Source: Fontibacillus phaseoli
GTDB taxonomy: Bacteria > Bacillota > Bacilli > Paenibacillales > Paenibacillaceae
Assembly: GCF_003337355.1 (NCBI RefSeq)
Contig: NZ_QPJW01000002.1
Coordinates: forward strand, 415,537 to 479,536
Length of the DNA stretch: 64,000 nt
Reading direction: 5' to 3'
Shown: piece by piece, positions 26,476 to 34,671 of the stretch
How the letters are laid out: each line of letters starts with the position of its first letter
Numbering within the stretch: the stretch's first letter is position 1
Program-made: the position numbers and the translations under genes
Notes under the pieces: generated by a model
What the model was told of the DNA's origin: nothing
The model's input: only the letters and a program-made list of their open reading frames with translations
Databases searched by the model: none

Positions 26476-27666
26476 ATGATGCCTCATTCCAATTCTTCGA
26501 TAAAAAAGCAGGTTTATGATCGGATTTCCTATCTCGGGACCGTCTCCAAAGCCGATTTGCTGAATGATTTTTCTTTAACCAGCAGCAGCATGACTCGCCT
26601 GCTCGATGAAATGTCCTCGCAGGGGTTGATCATCGTCTCCGGACTAGGCAGTTCCACCGGCGGGAGAAAACCGATCTTGTTCCAGACCAATCCGAAGTAC
26701 CGCTACATATTCGGTTTGGAAATATCCCGTATTTACTCCACGCTCGGTCTTTATGACATGCATCTCAACGCTTTGTCCTTGACCCGCTGGAAAATGGACG
26801 TCAACATGACGCCCGAGCTTCTGGTTGACCATGTAACGAAAGGCGCCCGGGGATTTCTCTCTGAGCACGGCATTTTGTCCGGTGATGTTCTGGGCATAGG
26901 AATCGGTGCGGTAGGCCCGCTGGATCAAAAGAAGGGGATCATCCTGGAACCGGAATTGTTCCCCGCTCCATCCTGGACAAACGTTCCGATTTGCGAAATG
27001 CTTGAGGAGTCACTGGGGATTCCGGCCAAACTCGACAACGGCGCAAATACGGCGCTAATCGGTGAGCATTGGGTGCTCCGGACCGAAAATATCCAACATG
27101 CCCTCTATGTTCATGCCGGCGTGACCATTCGTTCGGCCATGATGTCCAGCGGCCAAATTCTTCGGGGCGCCGTGGATACCGAAGGAGCGGTCGGCCAAAT
27201 GATCATCCAGACTGACGGGCCAAGGCTTAGAGGCAAGGGCAACTACGGGGCATTGGAAGCATTCGTGTCGATGCCGTCGCTTGAGGAGCGTGTCCGTACG
27301 CAGTTGAAAATCGGACGTAACAGCCTGCTGTCCGGCCATTCCCCGGATCAAGTTAACTTTGCCACCCTGGTTGACGCTCTTTCGCAAGGCGATCCCCTGG
27401 TCACGGAACAATTTAAGGAAACGGCCGCTTATTTGGGAATTGGACTGGCCAACTTGATTAATGCCCTGCATCCCGAATACGTGATTTTGGGAGGGCCTCT
27501 CGTCAGTGCACATCAACTAGTCTTTGATATCTCGCTGGAGATAGCCAAGAAGAACACCTACCACTACCCGGAATACAGCCCGGTATTTACGCAGGGAGTA
27601 CTCACCGACGAGGCCGTTGCCACCGGAGCGGCCATTATGATGCTCCAAGAATGGGAAGGGAACTGA
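26476..27666 (+). CDS. ROK-family transcriptional regulator
   Basis: 396 residues: N-terminal winged HTH (KQVYDRISYLGTVSKADLLN, recognition helix TSSSMTRLLDEM) and a ROK domain with GIGIGAVGPLD, DNGANTALIGEHW and YVILGGPLV. The usual ROK zinc-binding CxCGxxGC motif is absent; the corresponding segment reads LRGKGNYGALEAF with a YGALE in place of GCLE, so it is a zinc-less NagC/XylR-like regulator. Glucokinase-type activity is unlikely. It lies between the sulfatase block and the maturase gene and may sense a sugar liberated from a sulfated glycan. A 274-base AT-rich intergenic region precedes it. Confidence 0.88.
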   Translation: MMPHSNSSIKKQVYDRISYLGTVSKADLLNDFSLTSSSMTRLLDEMSSQGLIIVSGLGSSTGGRKPILFQTNPKYRYIFGLEISRIYSTLGLYDMHLNALSLTRWKMDVNMTPELLVDHVTKGARGFLSEHGILSGDVLGIGIGAVGPLDQKKGIILEPELFPAPSWTNVPICEMLEESLGIPAKLDNGANTALIGEHWVLRTENIQHALYVHAGVTIRSAMMSSGQILRGAVDTEGAVGQMIIQTDGPRLRGKGNYGALEAFVSMPSLEERVRTQLKIGRNSLLSGHSPDQVNFATLVDALSQGDPLVTEQFKETAAYLGIGLANLINALHPEYVILGGPLVSAHQLVFDISLEIAKKNTYHYPEYSPVFTQGVLTDEAVATGAAIMMLQEWEGN

Positions 27667-27723
27667 AGTAACAGAAACTGGATGTTGTTTTCGAATTTAT
27701 TCGCAGGGATTAAATCCATAATG

Positions 27724-27766
27724 AAATAAAGACTGGGGAATTTTCTTTTTAATCCCCCTTTATTTG
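27724..27766 (+). terminator. Terminator after the ROK gene
   Basis: AAATAAAG..TGGGGA pairs with TCCCC..CTTTATTT across an AT-rich loop; TTTGCGTTTTC follows. Confidence 0.6.
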
Positions 27767-27852
27767 CGTTTTCATTTATAACTTTTCATTGTTTTGACAT
27801 TATCTAGACAGGGTGATATCTTTGGAATAAATGTAGACGGGGGGGGATTACT

Positions 27853-29115
27853 TTGACGGGAGGCTGTATTACAAGCCATCATTCCGGAATCGGCGTCATG
27901 TGGAAGACCGTATCGGAAGACTGCAATCTGGCTTGCGACTACTGCTATTACAGTACCTGCGGAGGCAAGCCGGGACCTAAAATCAACCGAATCGATTCCG
28001 TCGTTTTGGATAAATTCATCAAAGATTACATGCAGCACAGTCAAGGCAGCGCTACCTTTGCCTGGCAAGGCGGAGAACCTTTGCTGGCCGGATACGAGTT
28101 TTTTGAAGAAGTCGTTCATTTTCAAGCCTTGTATGCCCCGCCGCATACGGTCATCAGCAATTCTTTGCAGACCAACGCCACGCTGATCGACGACCGCTGG
28201 GCTTCATTTTTTAATACCTATCATTTTCTGATCGGCGTCAGTCTGGATGGTCCGAAGGAAATCCATGATTCCCACCGGGTGAATTCCGCCGGCATAGGCA
28301 GTTATAATCGCGTAATGGCCGGCATCGAACATCTGCGCAGGCATCAGGTGGATTTTAATATCTTGACGGTCATCCATAAGGGCAATGTCGGCAAAGCCAA
28401 GGAATTGATGAAGTTTTACCGGGAGAACGGATTTAACTTCGTCCAGTTTATCCCCTGCATGGACTTCAGATCCCAGCAAATCGACCATCCGGGAGTATAT
28501 GAAATAACCCCCCGCGAGTACGGGGATTTCCTTTGCGAAGTTTTCGACGAATGGTACAATGCCGGAAAACCGGAAATTTCGCTCCGCTTTTTCGATAATA
28601 TGCTCAGCGTTTACTTGAACCGGGAAGCCGAGCACTGCGTGCATATGGCTGCTTGCCCTACCAGTCTAGTACTTGAGCAGAACGGGGATGCCTTTCCCTG
28701 CGATTTCTACATTAATGAGCAATGGAAGATCGGCAACGTCGCTAGTGATTCCATGGCAGACATGCTGGCCCATCCGAACTATGAGCGCTTCCACCGGATG
28801 AAACCTGCCTTGCCGGAAAAATGCCGGTCTTGCGAGTGGCAGCGTTTATGTTATGGCGGGTGTCCGCGGAACCGCAAGTGGAGCATCGATGGAGGCCAGT
28901 CCGATACGGATTTCTTCTGTCAAAGCTATATGCAGATTTACGCCTATGCCGACGAAAGAATGCAGGAATTGGGCGGGCGGCTGCGCAAGGAGCTTTTTGC
29001 CCACAATTTGCAGCAGTATTTTAACGGCAAGGCACCTGGACGCAATGAACCCTGCGCCTGCGGAAGCGGGAAAAAGCACAAAGCCTGCTGCGCAACGACC
29101 GCTACATCTCGGTAA
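27853..29115 (+). CDS. Anaerobic sulfatase-maturating radical SAM enzyme
   Basis: 420 residues. The radical SAM cluster motif is CNLACDYC (Cys 24, 28, 31), and FAWQGGEPLL gives the GGE SAM-binding motif. The SPASM-type C-terminal half carries the auxiliary cluster cysteines (CPTSLVLEQNGDAFPCDFY, CRSCEWQRLCYGGCPRN). This is the anSME family, which oxidises the Cys or Ser of sulfatases to formylglycine in the cytoplasm. It ends in an extra SEC-C zinc motif (PGRNEPCACGSGKKHKACC) at about 395-413, which the short clostridial enzyme lacks. The start is TTG at 27853 behind a G-rich stretch, so a few residues are uncertain. The CTPSR sulfatase at 23378 is its probable substrate. Confidence 0.9.
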   Translation: MTGGCITSHHSGIGVMWKTVSEDCNLACDYCYYSTCGGKPGPKINRIDSVVLDKFIKDYMQHSQGSATFAWQGGEPLLAGYEFFEEVVHFQALYAPPHTVISNSLQTNATLIDDRWASFFNTYHFLIGVSLDGPKEIHDSHRVNSAGIGSYNRVMAGIEHLRRHQVDFNILTVIHKGNVGKAKELMKFYRENGFNFVQFIPCMDFRSQQIDHPGVYEITPREYGDFLCEVFDEWYNAGKPEISLRFFDNMLSVYLNREAEHCVHMAACPTSLVLEQNGDAFPCDFYINEQWKIGNVASDSMADMLAHPNYERFHRMKPALPEKCRSCEWQRLCYGGCPRNRKWSIDGGQSDTDFFCQSYMQIYAYADERMQELGGRLRKELFAHNLQQYFNGKAPGRNEPCACGSGKKHKACCATTATSR

Positions 29116-29245
29116 TACATTAATATCATCCCTATTTAGCTGTTTTGGTTCTTGATTTAAGACATTTCATTCCTGTGAATGTTCATGGTCGTTCCTTGCA
29201 GGATATGGTATATTGTGGTTAAACGGGTTTAGTTTATTGTCTTGT

Positions 29246-29257
29246 GAAACCGGTTTC
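29246..29257. promoter_or_regulatory. LacI-type operator before the 29285 regulator
   Basis: Perfect 12-base palindrome GAAACCGGTTTC, 27 bases before the start codon; a weaker copy, AAACGGGTTT, lies at 29221-29230. The core AAACCGGTTT recurs at 33913 before the amylase gene. Confidence 0.65.
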
Positions 29258-29284
29258 CCTAAATTAATGCCGGGAGGAATGCTC

Positions 29285-30313
29285 ATGAAAGTTACGATCC
29301 AAGATATCGCCAAGGCGGCCAACGTAGCGAAATCCACCGTATCCAAAGTACTTAACGATTCTCCCAAGATCTCCAAGGAGACCAAGACGAGAGTACGGGA
29401 GATCATGAAACAGATGAATTACACACCCAGCAGCATCGCGACCCGCTTGGCGAAGCGGAGTAGTCATAATATCGGGATGCTCATCGACATGTCCAAAGAA
29501 AGCGAGTACATGAACCCGTTCTTCTTTCATATCATTTCCGGAATCGAGAGCGTCATCGGTCCGATGAAATACGAATTGACGATCGCCAATGTGCAGCAGA
29601 ACGATCCGGAACGCAACGTCATAAACAGGCTCGTCCGAAGCGGCCGTATCGACGGACTGATTTCGAACAATGCTATTATGTGCGATGAGATGGTCGACAC
29701 TTTGAACGGCCTCGCCTTCCCGTTCGTGACGATCGGCGAATATAATTCCCGACCGGTTCCTTGGGCGGATTATGATAACGCCGAAGGGGGCAAGATGCTT
29801 ACCGGCCATCTGCTTGGTGAAGGTTACCGTGACATCGCCTTCATCGGAGGGGAACCTTTGGAGAGAATCTTCACGAAACGCCACCAGGGATACAGGCAAG
29901 CCTTGCTGGAGGCGGGAATTCAGTATCGCGAAGACCGGATCATTCATGGCGTGGCCGATGAGAATCACGGTTATCAGGCGGTACTAGAATTGCTAAAAAG
30001 CGATCATCCGCCGGATGCGCTCGTATGTATGAATAATTACACCGCCTTTGGAGCGCTTAAGGCAACTCAACAAGCGGGGGTTGCCATACCCGGCATGATC
30101 GGCATCGCAACGTTTGACGATTATCCGTTCTCGCCGCATACGAATCCTCCGCTTACAAGCCTATTCATCGACACGTTCGAATTAGGCGCCACGGCGGGGA
30201 AGATGCTGATCGAGCGAATGAACCGACCCGACCTTCCCTTTCCTTCCTTGCTTCTTCAACCAAAGCTTAACGTACGGAAATCTACCCTCAAAAACAAAGC
30301 CGGACTGGAGTGA
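29285..30313 (+). CDS. LacI-family repressor (amylase-linked)
   Basis: About 342 residues from the ATG at 29285, which has GGGAGG 7 bases upstream; an earlier in-frame codon would add a non-family extension. The HTH is TIQDIAKAANVAKSTVSKVL, followed by the hinge helix SSIATRLAKRS, and a periplasmic-binding-like effector domain (DALVCMNNYTAFGALKATQQ). It is convergent with the amylase gene and shares a 15-bp terminator with it, while identical operator cores lie upstream of both genes. That makes it a likely MalR-like maltodextrin-responsive repressor of the amylase and of itself. Confidence 0.85.
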   Translation: MKVTIQDIAKAANVAKSTVSKVLNDSPKISKETKTRVREIMKQMNYTPSSIATRLAKRSSHNIGMLIDMSKESEYMNPFFFHIISGIESVIGPMKYELTIANVQQNDPERNVINRLVRSGRIDGLISNNAIMCDEMVDTLNGLAFPFVTIGEYNSRPVPWADYDNAEGGKMLTGHLLGEGYRDIAFIGGEPLERIFTKRHQGYRQALLEAGIQYREDRIIHGVADENHGYQAVLELLKSDHPPDALVCMNNYTAFGALKATQQAGVAIPGMIGIATFDDYPFSPHTNPPLTSLFIDTFELGATAGKMLIERMNRPDLPFPSLLLQPKLNVRKSTLKNKAGLE

Positions 30314-30329
30314 GACTCCAGTCCGGCTT
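30297..30329. terminator. Bidirectional terminator between lacI and amylase genes
   Basis: Perfect 15-bp stem AAGCCGGACTGGAGT / ACTCCAGTCCGGCTT with a GAG loop. The regulator's stop codon TGA (30311-30313) starts in the stem and ends in the loop. Confidence 0.92.
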
Positions 30330-30340
30330 TTTCTTCTATG

Positions 30341-33300
30341 CTATATATCCTTCCAACGAGCAACGGTAACCGGGGTGGTCTGCGCTCCGCCGGCCGGGCT
30401 CAGCGTCCGATTGGAAACGTCAGCCCCGCCAGATGCAACCTCCACGGTCGTCCATGAGCCTCTCGTGAATTTGTATTGAACCGAAGTCCCCGCCGGCCAA
30501 TTCACCGTAATGCTATAAATCCCGTCGCTGCCCCTCGTCAACTGGTATGCAGGATCGGCCGTATTCCAGCTGTTAAAGCTGCCCGAGATATACACCGGAC
30601 TATCAGCCGGCGTGTTCGACGGCACCGATACCAGGAACGTCACGCTGTCCTCTTGCGGTTCACCCGAATTCAGATTGCCGTTCACAAGGCTTGACGGTCC
30701 GCTGCCGAAGTGATAGTTATTGCCCCCATTGTTGTCCCACGAGTCGGCTCCGTTATTGAACGCTGCCGTCAATCCCGTAGCTGAGCCAAGTTCGATCGTG
30801 GCAACGCTGTAGCCCGCGAACGACGAAGAACTCATTTGCACGCCAGGAGCCGTCGTCCAGGTCGAAGATCCGTCCAATTTGTAATGAATGTACTTCGAGG
30901 AGAATAGATCGTTCTTGTAATAGATTGTCGCCGAATTGCCCGCTTGAGTCGTGACGGAAACCGCCGCGCTCTCAGGAGATACATTGCCCGCCGCATCGTA
31001 GGCCTTCACCGTGTAATTATAAGTCGTGTTCGCGGCCAAGCCCGTATCATTGTAGGTCGTCGTAGCCGTTGTACCCGCCTTCGTGCCGTCGCGGTACACT
31101 TCGTACCCGCTCACCGCCACGTCGTCACTCGACGCCGTCCACGTCACGGTCGCCGAAGTCCCGGAAGCCGTCGCGCTCACGTTTTGCGGTACGCTCGGAG
31201 CGTTCCCATCGACAATTGGCGCTCCTGCCGCGATATGGCCGGTCGGGGTGTACGTCCATGTACCGACGCCGAAGAGATAGTTTTGCGAATTGTTGCTGTC
31301 CCACGTTCCGCTGCCATTATTGAAGCAGGCTTCCAACTGCGTAGCCGTACCGATGTTGATCGTGATCTTGTTAAAGCCGGCATATTCAGAGGCCGGGATC
31401 GGCACGCCCGGAGCCGTCGTCCATGTTCCTCCTGCTGGACGATAATGAATATACGGTGTCGTAAAGCCTTGCTTATAATAGATCGTCACATTATTGCCGG
31501 CTGCCGTCGTGACGAGAGCTGCGGCACTGAACGCCGACAGGTTGCCGGCCGCGTCATAGGCCTTCACGGTATAGGAGTAGGACGTATTTGCTGCGAGACC
31601 CGTATCCGTGTACGAAGTAGTAGCCGTGGTTCCCACCTTGACCCCATCCCTGTATACTTCATAGCCCGTGACGGCGACGTTGTCACTCGACGCGCTCCAC
31701 GTGATACTTGCCGAAGAAGACGAAGATGCAGTAGCGCTAACGTTCTGCGGTACACTCGGCGCTTCCGTATCCGGAGCTCCCGTCGTTGCCGTTGCCGGTG
31801 GCGAGCTCGCCGCGGACTTGTTGCCTGCCGCATCGTAAGCCTTCACCGTGTAGGAATAAGTCGTATTTACCGACAGGCCGCTATCGGTATACGAAGTGCC
31901 GTTCGCCGTGCCGACCTTGACGCCGCCCCGGTACACTTCGTAGCCGGTGACCGCAACATTATCACTCGATGCCGTCCAGGTTATCTTCAAGCTAGTGGAA
32001 CTTTGAACGGTTGCCGTAACGTTGCTCGGCACTGTCGGAGCAGTCGTGTCCGTCCGTGCCTTTGCGTAGATTTTCGCCGAGTTGGCTCCTATGCTGACCG
32101 TGATCTGTTTGCCGGTTATGCCTCCGGAGGCCACGGTTATCTTGTCCGAAGTATTCAGTTGGTTCTCCAATACGGTTCCGACCGCTAGCGTGCTTTCGGT
32201 GCGAAGCGGGATTGTGACCGTCTGCGTACCGCCGGAAGCATTACTGAAGACGGAAATAACCTCTTGGCCCAAGTTGGCGCCATTATCCATACGGCGCGAG
32301 AACGCATACAGGTTCTGAGCCGACCACATCTCACGCTGGGTACCTTTACGCAATGCCTCGTAATTTTTGCGAATCTGGTTCAGCTTCGCCACATATTGAT
32401 ATGTGCTCGTATTTTCGTTGAAATAGTTCTGAACAACATTGCCGTTACCGTCGCGCTTCACCATCGACCAGCGGTTCCAAGTATCGGCGATGCCTCCGGT
32501 AATAATGGAACCGTTGCCGTTACCCTTGTTCTGCTCGGTGCCCTGGAAGACGACGGGCACGCCGCGCACCGTAAAGATAAAGGTCAGCGCGTTCTGCAAC
32601 TTCTCGACGCTTCCTCCCGCTTCGGTCAAGAACCGGTTGCGGTCGTGATTGTCGATGAACGTTACCATGTGATTGGCGTTGCCGTTATAGTATGAGTCCT
32701 GGGCCAGTGTGCTCTTGATGTTGGAGTCGAAAGACTGGCCGTAAGCGAAGCTGTTCAGAACCGAGAAGAACAGCGGGAAGTCGAGCATCCCCCATTCTTT
32801 GTTCTGGCCGACCCAGCGAGAGACGAATTCCGCGTTGCCGTCGAAATTCTCCCCGAACGTGTTTACGCCGAGCAGGTTCTGCAGTTCGCCGATGTCCGTC
32901 GGCTTGATCAGCTTCGCCGCATCAACGCGGGCCCCGTCTGCTCCCGTGTAATCGAACCAACCCTTTATTGAATTAAAGATCGCGGATTTGGCGGCGGGCA
33001 CGTCGAAGTCGATATCATCGAGCCCGGCCAAGTCATGATTCTCGATGTAATCCTGTGCCCATTGCGTATAATTTCCGTCAACGAGCGACCAGTTGATATC
33101 CCCGTTGTGATGGTACCAGGAAGGATTATTGAATGGAGCCGCCGGTTGCAGGCTCGGAATGTCGTAGTAGGCTTGCGTCCCGAGCATGTAGTCGCCGACA
33201 TGGTTCGGCACGACATCGATGATGACCTTGATTCCGAGTGCGTGGGCGCTGTCCACGAGTTCCTTCAGCTTTTCCTTCGTGCCAAAGTACGGATTTGCGG

Positions 33301-33712
33301 CATTGGGATCCTTCACATTGTACCCGTGATAAGCCGTGTTGCGGCCGGTTCCGTTGTTTTCCCGATTCGTCATCTGCGGCTCCGCGACGGGAGAAATCCA
33401 GATTGCCGTGTAACCCATATTGTGGATATAAGGAAGCTTATCAATAATTCCCTGCCAATCCCCGCCCTTCATGTAACGGAAATCTTCTTCGCCGTTCTCT
33501 GCATACCGGATGGCGGATCCCGTAGCATTGTTGGATTGATCCCCGTCGTGGAACCTGTCCACCATAATTTGGTAGATCGTGTCGTTCTCATCCACAGTGC
33601 CGATACTTGCCGCGTGCGCCTGCTGCGGTGAAACAACGAATGCGTTAGCGATGATCGACAGGAACATGATGGCGACCATAAGGATTTGCGTTAAGCGACG
33701 CTTTCTGATCAT
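30341..33712 (-). CDS. Secreted multidomain alpha-amylase (GH13, FnIII, CBM25, CBM20)
   Basis: About 1,123 residues. Signal peptide to about 36 (cleavage after QAHA), then a GH13 barrel with conserved regions DVVPNH, GARVDAAK (nucleophile D about 265), FGEN (acid/base E about 289) and FIDNHD (D about 358). A beta-domain follows, then FnIII (557-646), FnIII (652-738), CBM25 (741-832), FnIII (839-924), CBM25 (926-1016) and a C-terminal CBM20 (1023-1124). Three starch-binding modules on FnIII linkers indicate a granular-starch degrading extracellular enzyme. The GH13 region II has Lys-Leu rather than Lys-His after the nucleophile. The start is the ATG at 33712 with GGAGGG 9 bases upstream (a TTG one codon earlier is possible). 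A cre box and the LacI operator lie upstream. Confidence 0.93.
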   Translation of the reverse strand: MIRKRRLTQILMVAIMFLSIIANAFVVSPQQAHAASIGTVDENDTIYQIMVDRFHDGDQSNNATGSAIRYAENGEEDFRYMKGGDWQGIIDKLPYIHNMGYTAIWISPVAEPQMTNRENNGTGRNTAYHGYNVKDPNAANPYFGTKEKLKELVDSAHALGIKVIIDVVPNHVGDYMLGTQAYYDIPSLQPAAPFNNPSWYHHNGDINWSLVDGNYTQWAQDYIENHDLAGLDDIDFDVPAAKSAIFNSIKGWFDYTGADGARVDAAKLIKPTDIGELQNLLGVNTFGENFDGNAEFVSRWVGQNKEWGMLDFPLFFSVLNSFAYGQSFDSNIKSTLAQDSYYNGNANHMVTFIDNHDRNRFLTEAGGSVEKLQNALTFIFTVRGVPVVFQGTEQNKGNGNGSIITGGIADTWNRWSMVKRDGNGNVVQNYFNENTSTYQYVAKLNQIRKNYEALRKGTQREMWSAQNLYAFSRRMDNGANLGQEVISVFSNASGGTQTVTIPLRTESTLAVGTVLENQLNTSDKITVASGGITGKQITVSIGANSAKIYAKARTDTTAPTVPSNVTATVQSSTSLKITWTASSDNVAVTGYEVYRGGVKVGTANGTSYTDSGLSVNTTYSYTVKAYDAAGNKSAASSPPATATTGAPDTEAPSVPQNVSATASSSSSASITWSASSDNVAVTGYEVYRDGVKVGTTATTSYTDTGLAANTSYSYTVKAYDAAGNLSAFSAAALVTTAAGNNVTIYYKQGFTTPYIHYRPAGGTWTTAPGVPIPASEYAGFNKITINIGTATQLEACFNNGSGTWDSNNSQNYLFGVGTWTYTPTGHIAAGAPIVDGNAPSVPQNVSATASGTSATVTWTASSDDVAVSGYEVYRDGTKAGTTATTTYNDTGLAANTTYNYTVKAYDAAGNVSPESAAVSVTTQAGNSATIYYKNDLFSSKYIHYKLDGSSTWTTAPGVQMSSSSFAGYSVATIELGSATGLTAAFNNGADSWDNNGGNNYHFGSGPSSLVNGNLNSGEPQEDSVTFLVSVPSNTPADSPVYISGSFNSWNTADPAYQLTRGSDGIYSITVNWPAGTSVQYKFTRGSWTTVEVASGGADVSNRTLSPAGGAQTTPVTVARWKDI
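30943..32047 (-). repeat. FnIII/CBM25 repeat block inside the amylase gene
   Basis: Three FnIII units share near-identical segments such as SDNVAVTGYEVYR and YTVKAYDAAGN, and two CBM25 units share TIYYK, YIHY and TWTTAPGV. Units two and three are each FnIII-CBM25, so the pair was duplicated as a cassette. Confidence 0.85.
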
Positions 33713-33735
33713 CAATTTAATCCCTCCTCTAATTT

Positions 33736-33749
33736 ATGAAGCGCTTACA
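33736..33749. promoter_or_regulatory. cre-like site upstream of the amylase gene
   Basis: On the minus strand TGTAAGCGCTTCAT keeps the first 11 positions of the CcpA consensus and loses the last three. It lies 24 bases before the start codon. Confidence 0.45.
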
Positions 33750-33910
33750 AAATGTAGTCCGGCTTTCCGTCCCTTCCCCACATCTGCCTACTTGCAACTT
33801 GTAGTTACTTCTGTCAACCAGAATTCTCCGGCTTGCTGATTGATTCATTAATTTCACTAGCCCTCTGCTTGCGTTCAACTCCTTCCTGTAAATTTAATCT
33901 CACCACAAGG

Positions 33911-33925
33911 GGAAACCGGTTTTCC
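33911..33925. promoter_or_regulatory. LacI-type operator between amylase and the lacI pseudogene
   Basis: GGAAACCGGTTTTCC, a near-perfect palindrome containing the AAACCGGTTT core of the operator at 29246. It is about 200 bases before the amylase start and 30 bases before the divergent lacI remnant, so it could have served either. Confidence 0.6.
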
Positions 33926-33953
33926 ACCATGAAAATATCATGGTTTTGTAATA

Positions 33954-34454
33954 TTGTCAATATATGGATTTGCCAAAGTCATCAAGCAGCAGTTAAAGTC
34001 TTTTGGATATAAAATCATTCTACTGGACTTTGAAGAAATCTTTATGAATGTCCAGATGGTCGACGGGATTATAGTTAAAGCAACGATGGACACGGAAAAA
34101 TTCATGGCAAAATTAATGGACCTCAACGTGCCGGTCATTACGGTAGGCCGCCATAATTTGTCCTATGGAGCGCATGTGCTACGCGTCAACGACTATCACC
34201 AGTTGCCCCAAGCCTTGTTTTGCTTAAACGACATCTCCGCCATCGGGGCTTTAAAGGCTTGCAAAGATTTAAGTATCGACGATATGCCAACCGTCTCCGA
34301 ACTGCTGAGCTTGTCGACCATTCGACATCCTATCAACGAATTGGCCGAGGCCGCTTCTAAGCTGATGATCGAATCTATCGAATCCGACGGTCAGCGGCTC
34401 GATCCTGTCGAACAAGTGTTTCCGACGGAACTGATGGTGCGGCGAACCAGCTAA
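33954..34454 (+). pseudogene. LacI-family regulator remnant, DNA-binding domain missing
   Basis: A 166-codon open frame. It has LacI effector-domain pieces in the right order: MVDGIIVKATMDTEKF, NVPVITVGRHN, LFCLNDISAIGALKACKDL, LSTIRHPINELAEAASKLMIE and a C-terminal FPTELMVRRTS. The HTH and hinge are absent. About 100 residues are missing between the VND segment and LFCLND, and the GFDD segment before the STIRHP block is also gone. Internal in-frame deletions with an open frame suggest a decayed paralogue of the regulator at 29285. It cannot bind DNA in the normal way. A terminator follows it. Confidence 0.75.
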
Positions 34455-34490
34455 TTTCTGAATATGCTTCAGGAAAATTGATCAAAAAAT

Positions 34491-34526
34491 CGAGCAAGGG
34501 ATTCGTTGTTCCCCTGCTCGGTTTTT
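34491..34526 (+). terminator. Terminator after the lacI remnant
   Basis: CGAGCAAGGG and CCCCTGCTCG pair with one mismatch across a 10-base loop, followed by GTTTTT. Confidence 0.75.
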
Positions 34527-34671
34527 CTGCATTATTATTTTGTGGCCCTCATTGAAAACTAAGTCTCAACCAGCCTCTATCATATTCTTACACTAGCTTT
34601 CCTCATTCTTTTGAAGATCCATTACCCCTTCCTTACACAGCTTTATGTCAGTTTCTCAAACAAATCATCTA

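Noticed and set aside
30944-32188. Plus-strand open frame of 414 codons
   Set aside because: It is antisense to the FnIII/CBM25 repeats of the amylase; its Arg-rich, repetitive product mirrors those repeats and has no ribosome site.
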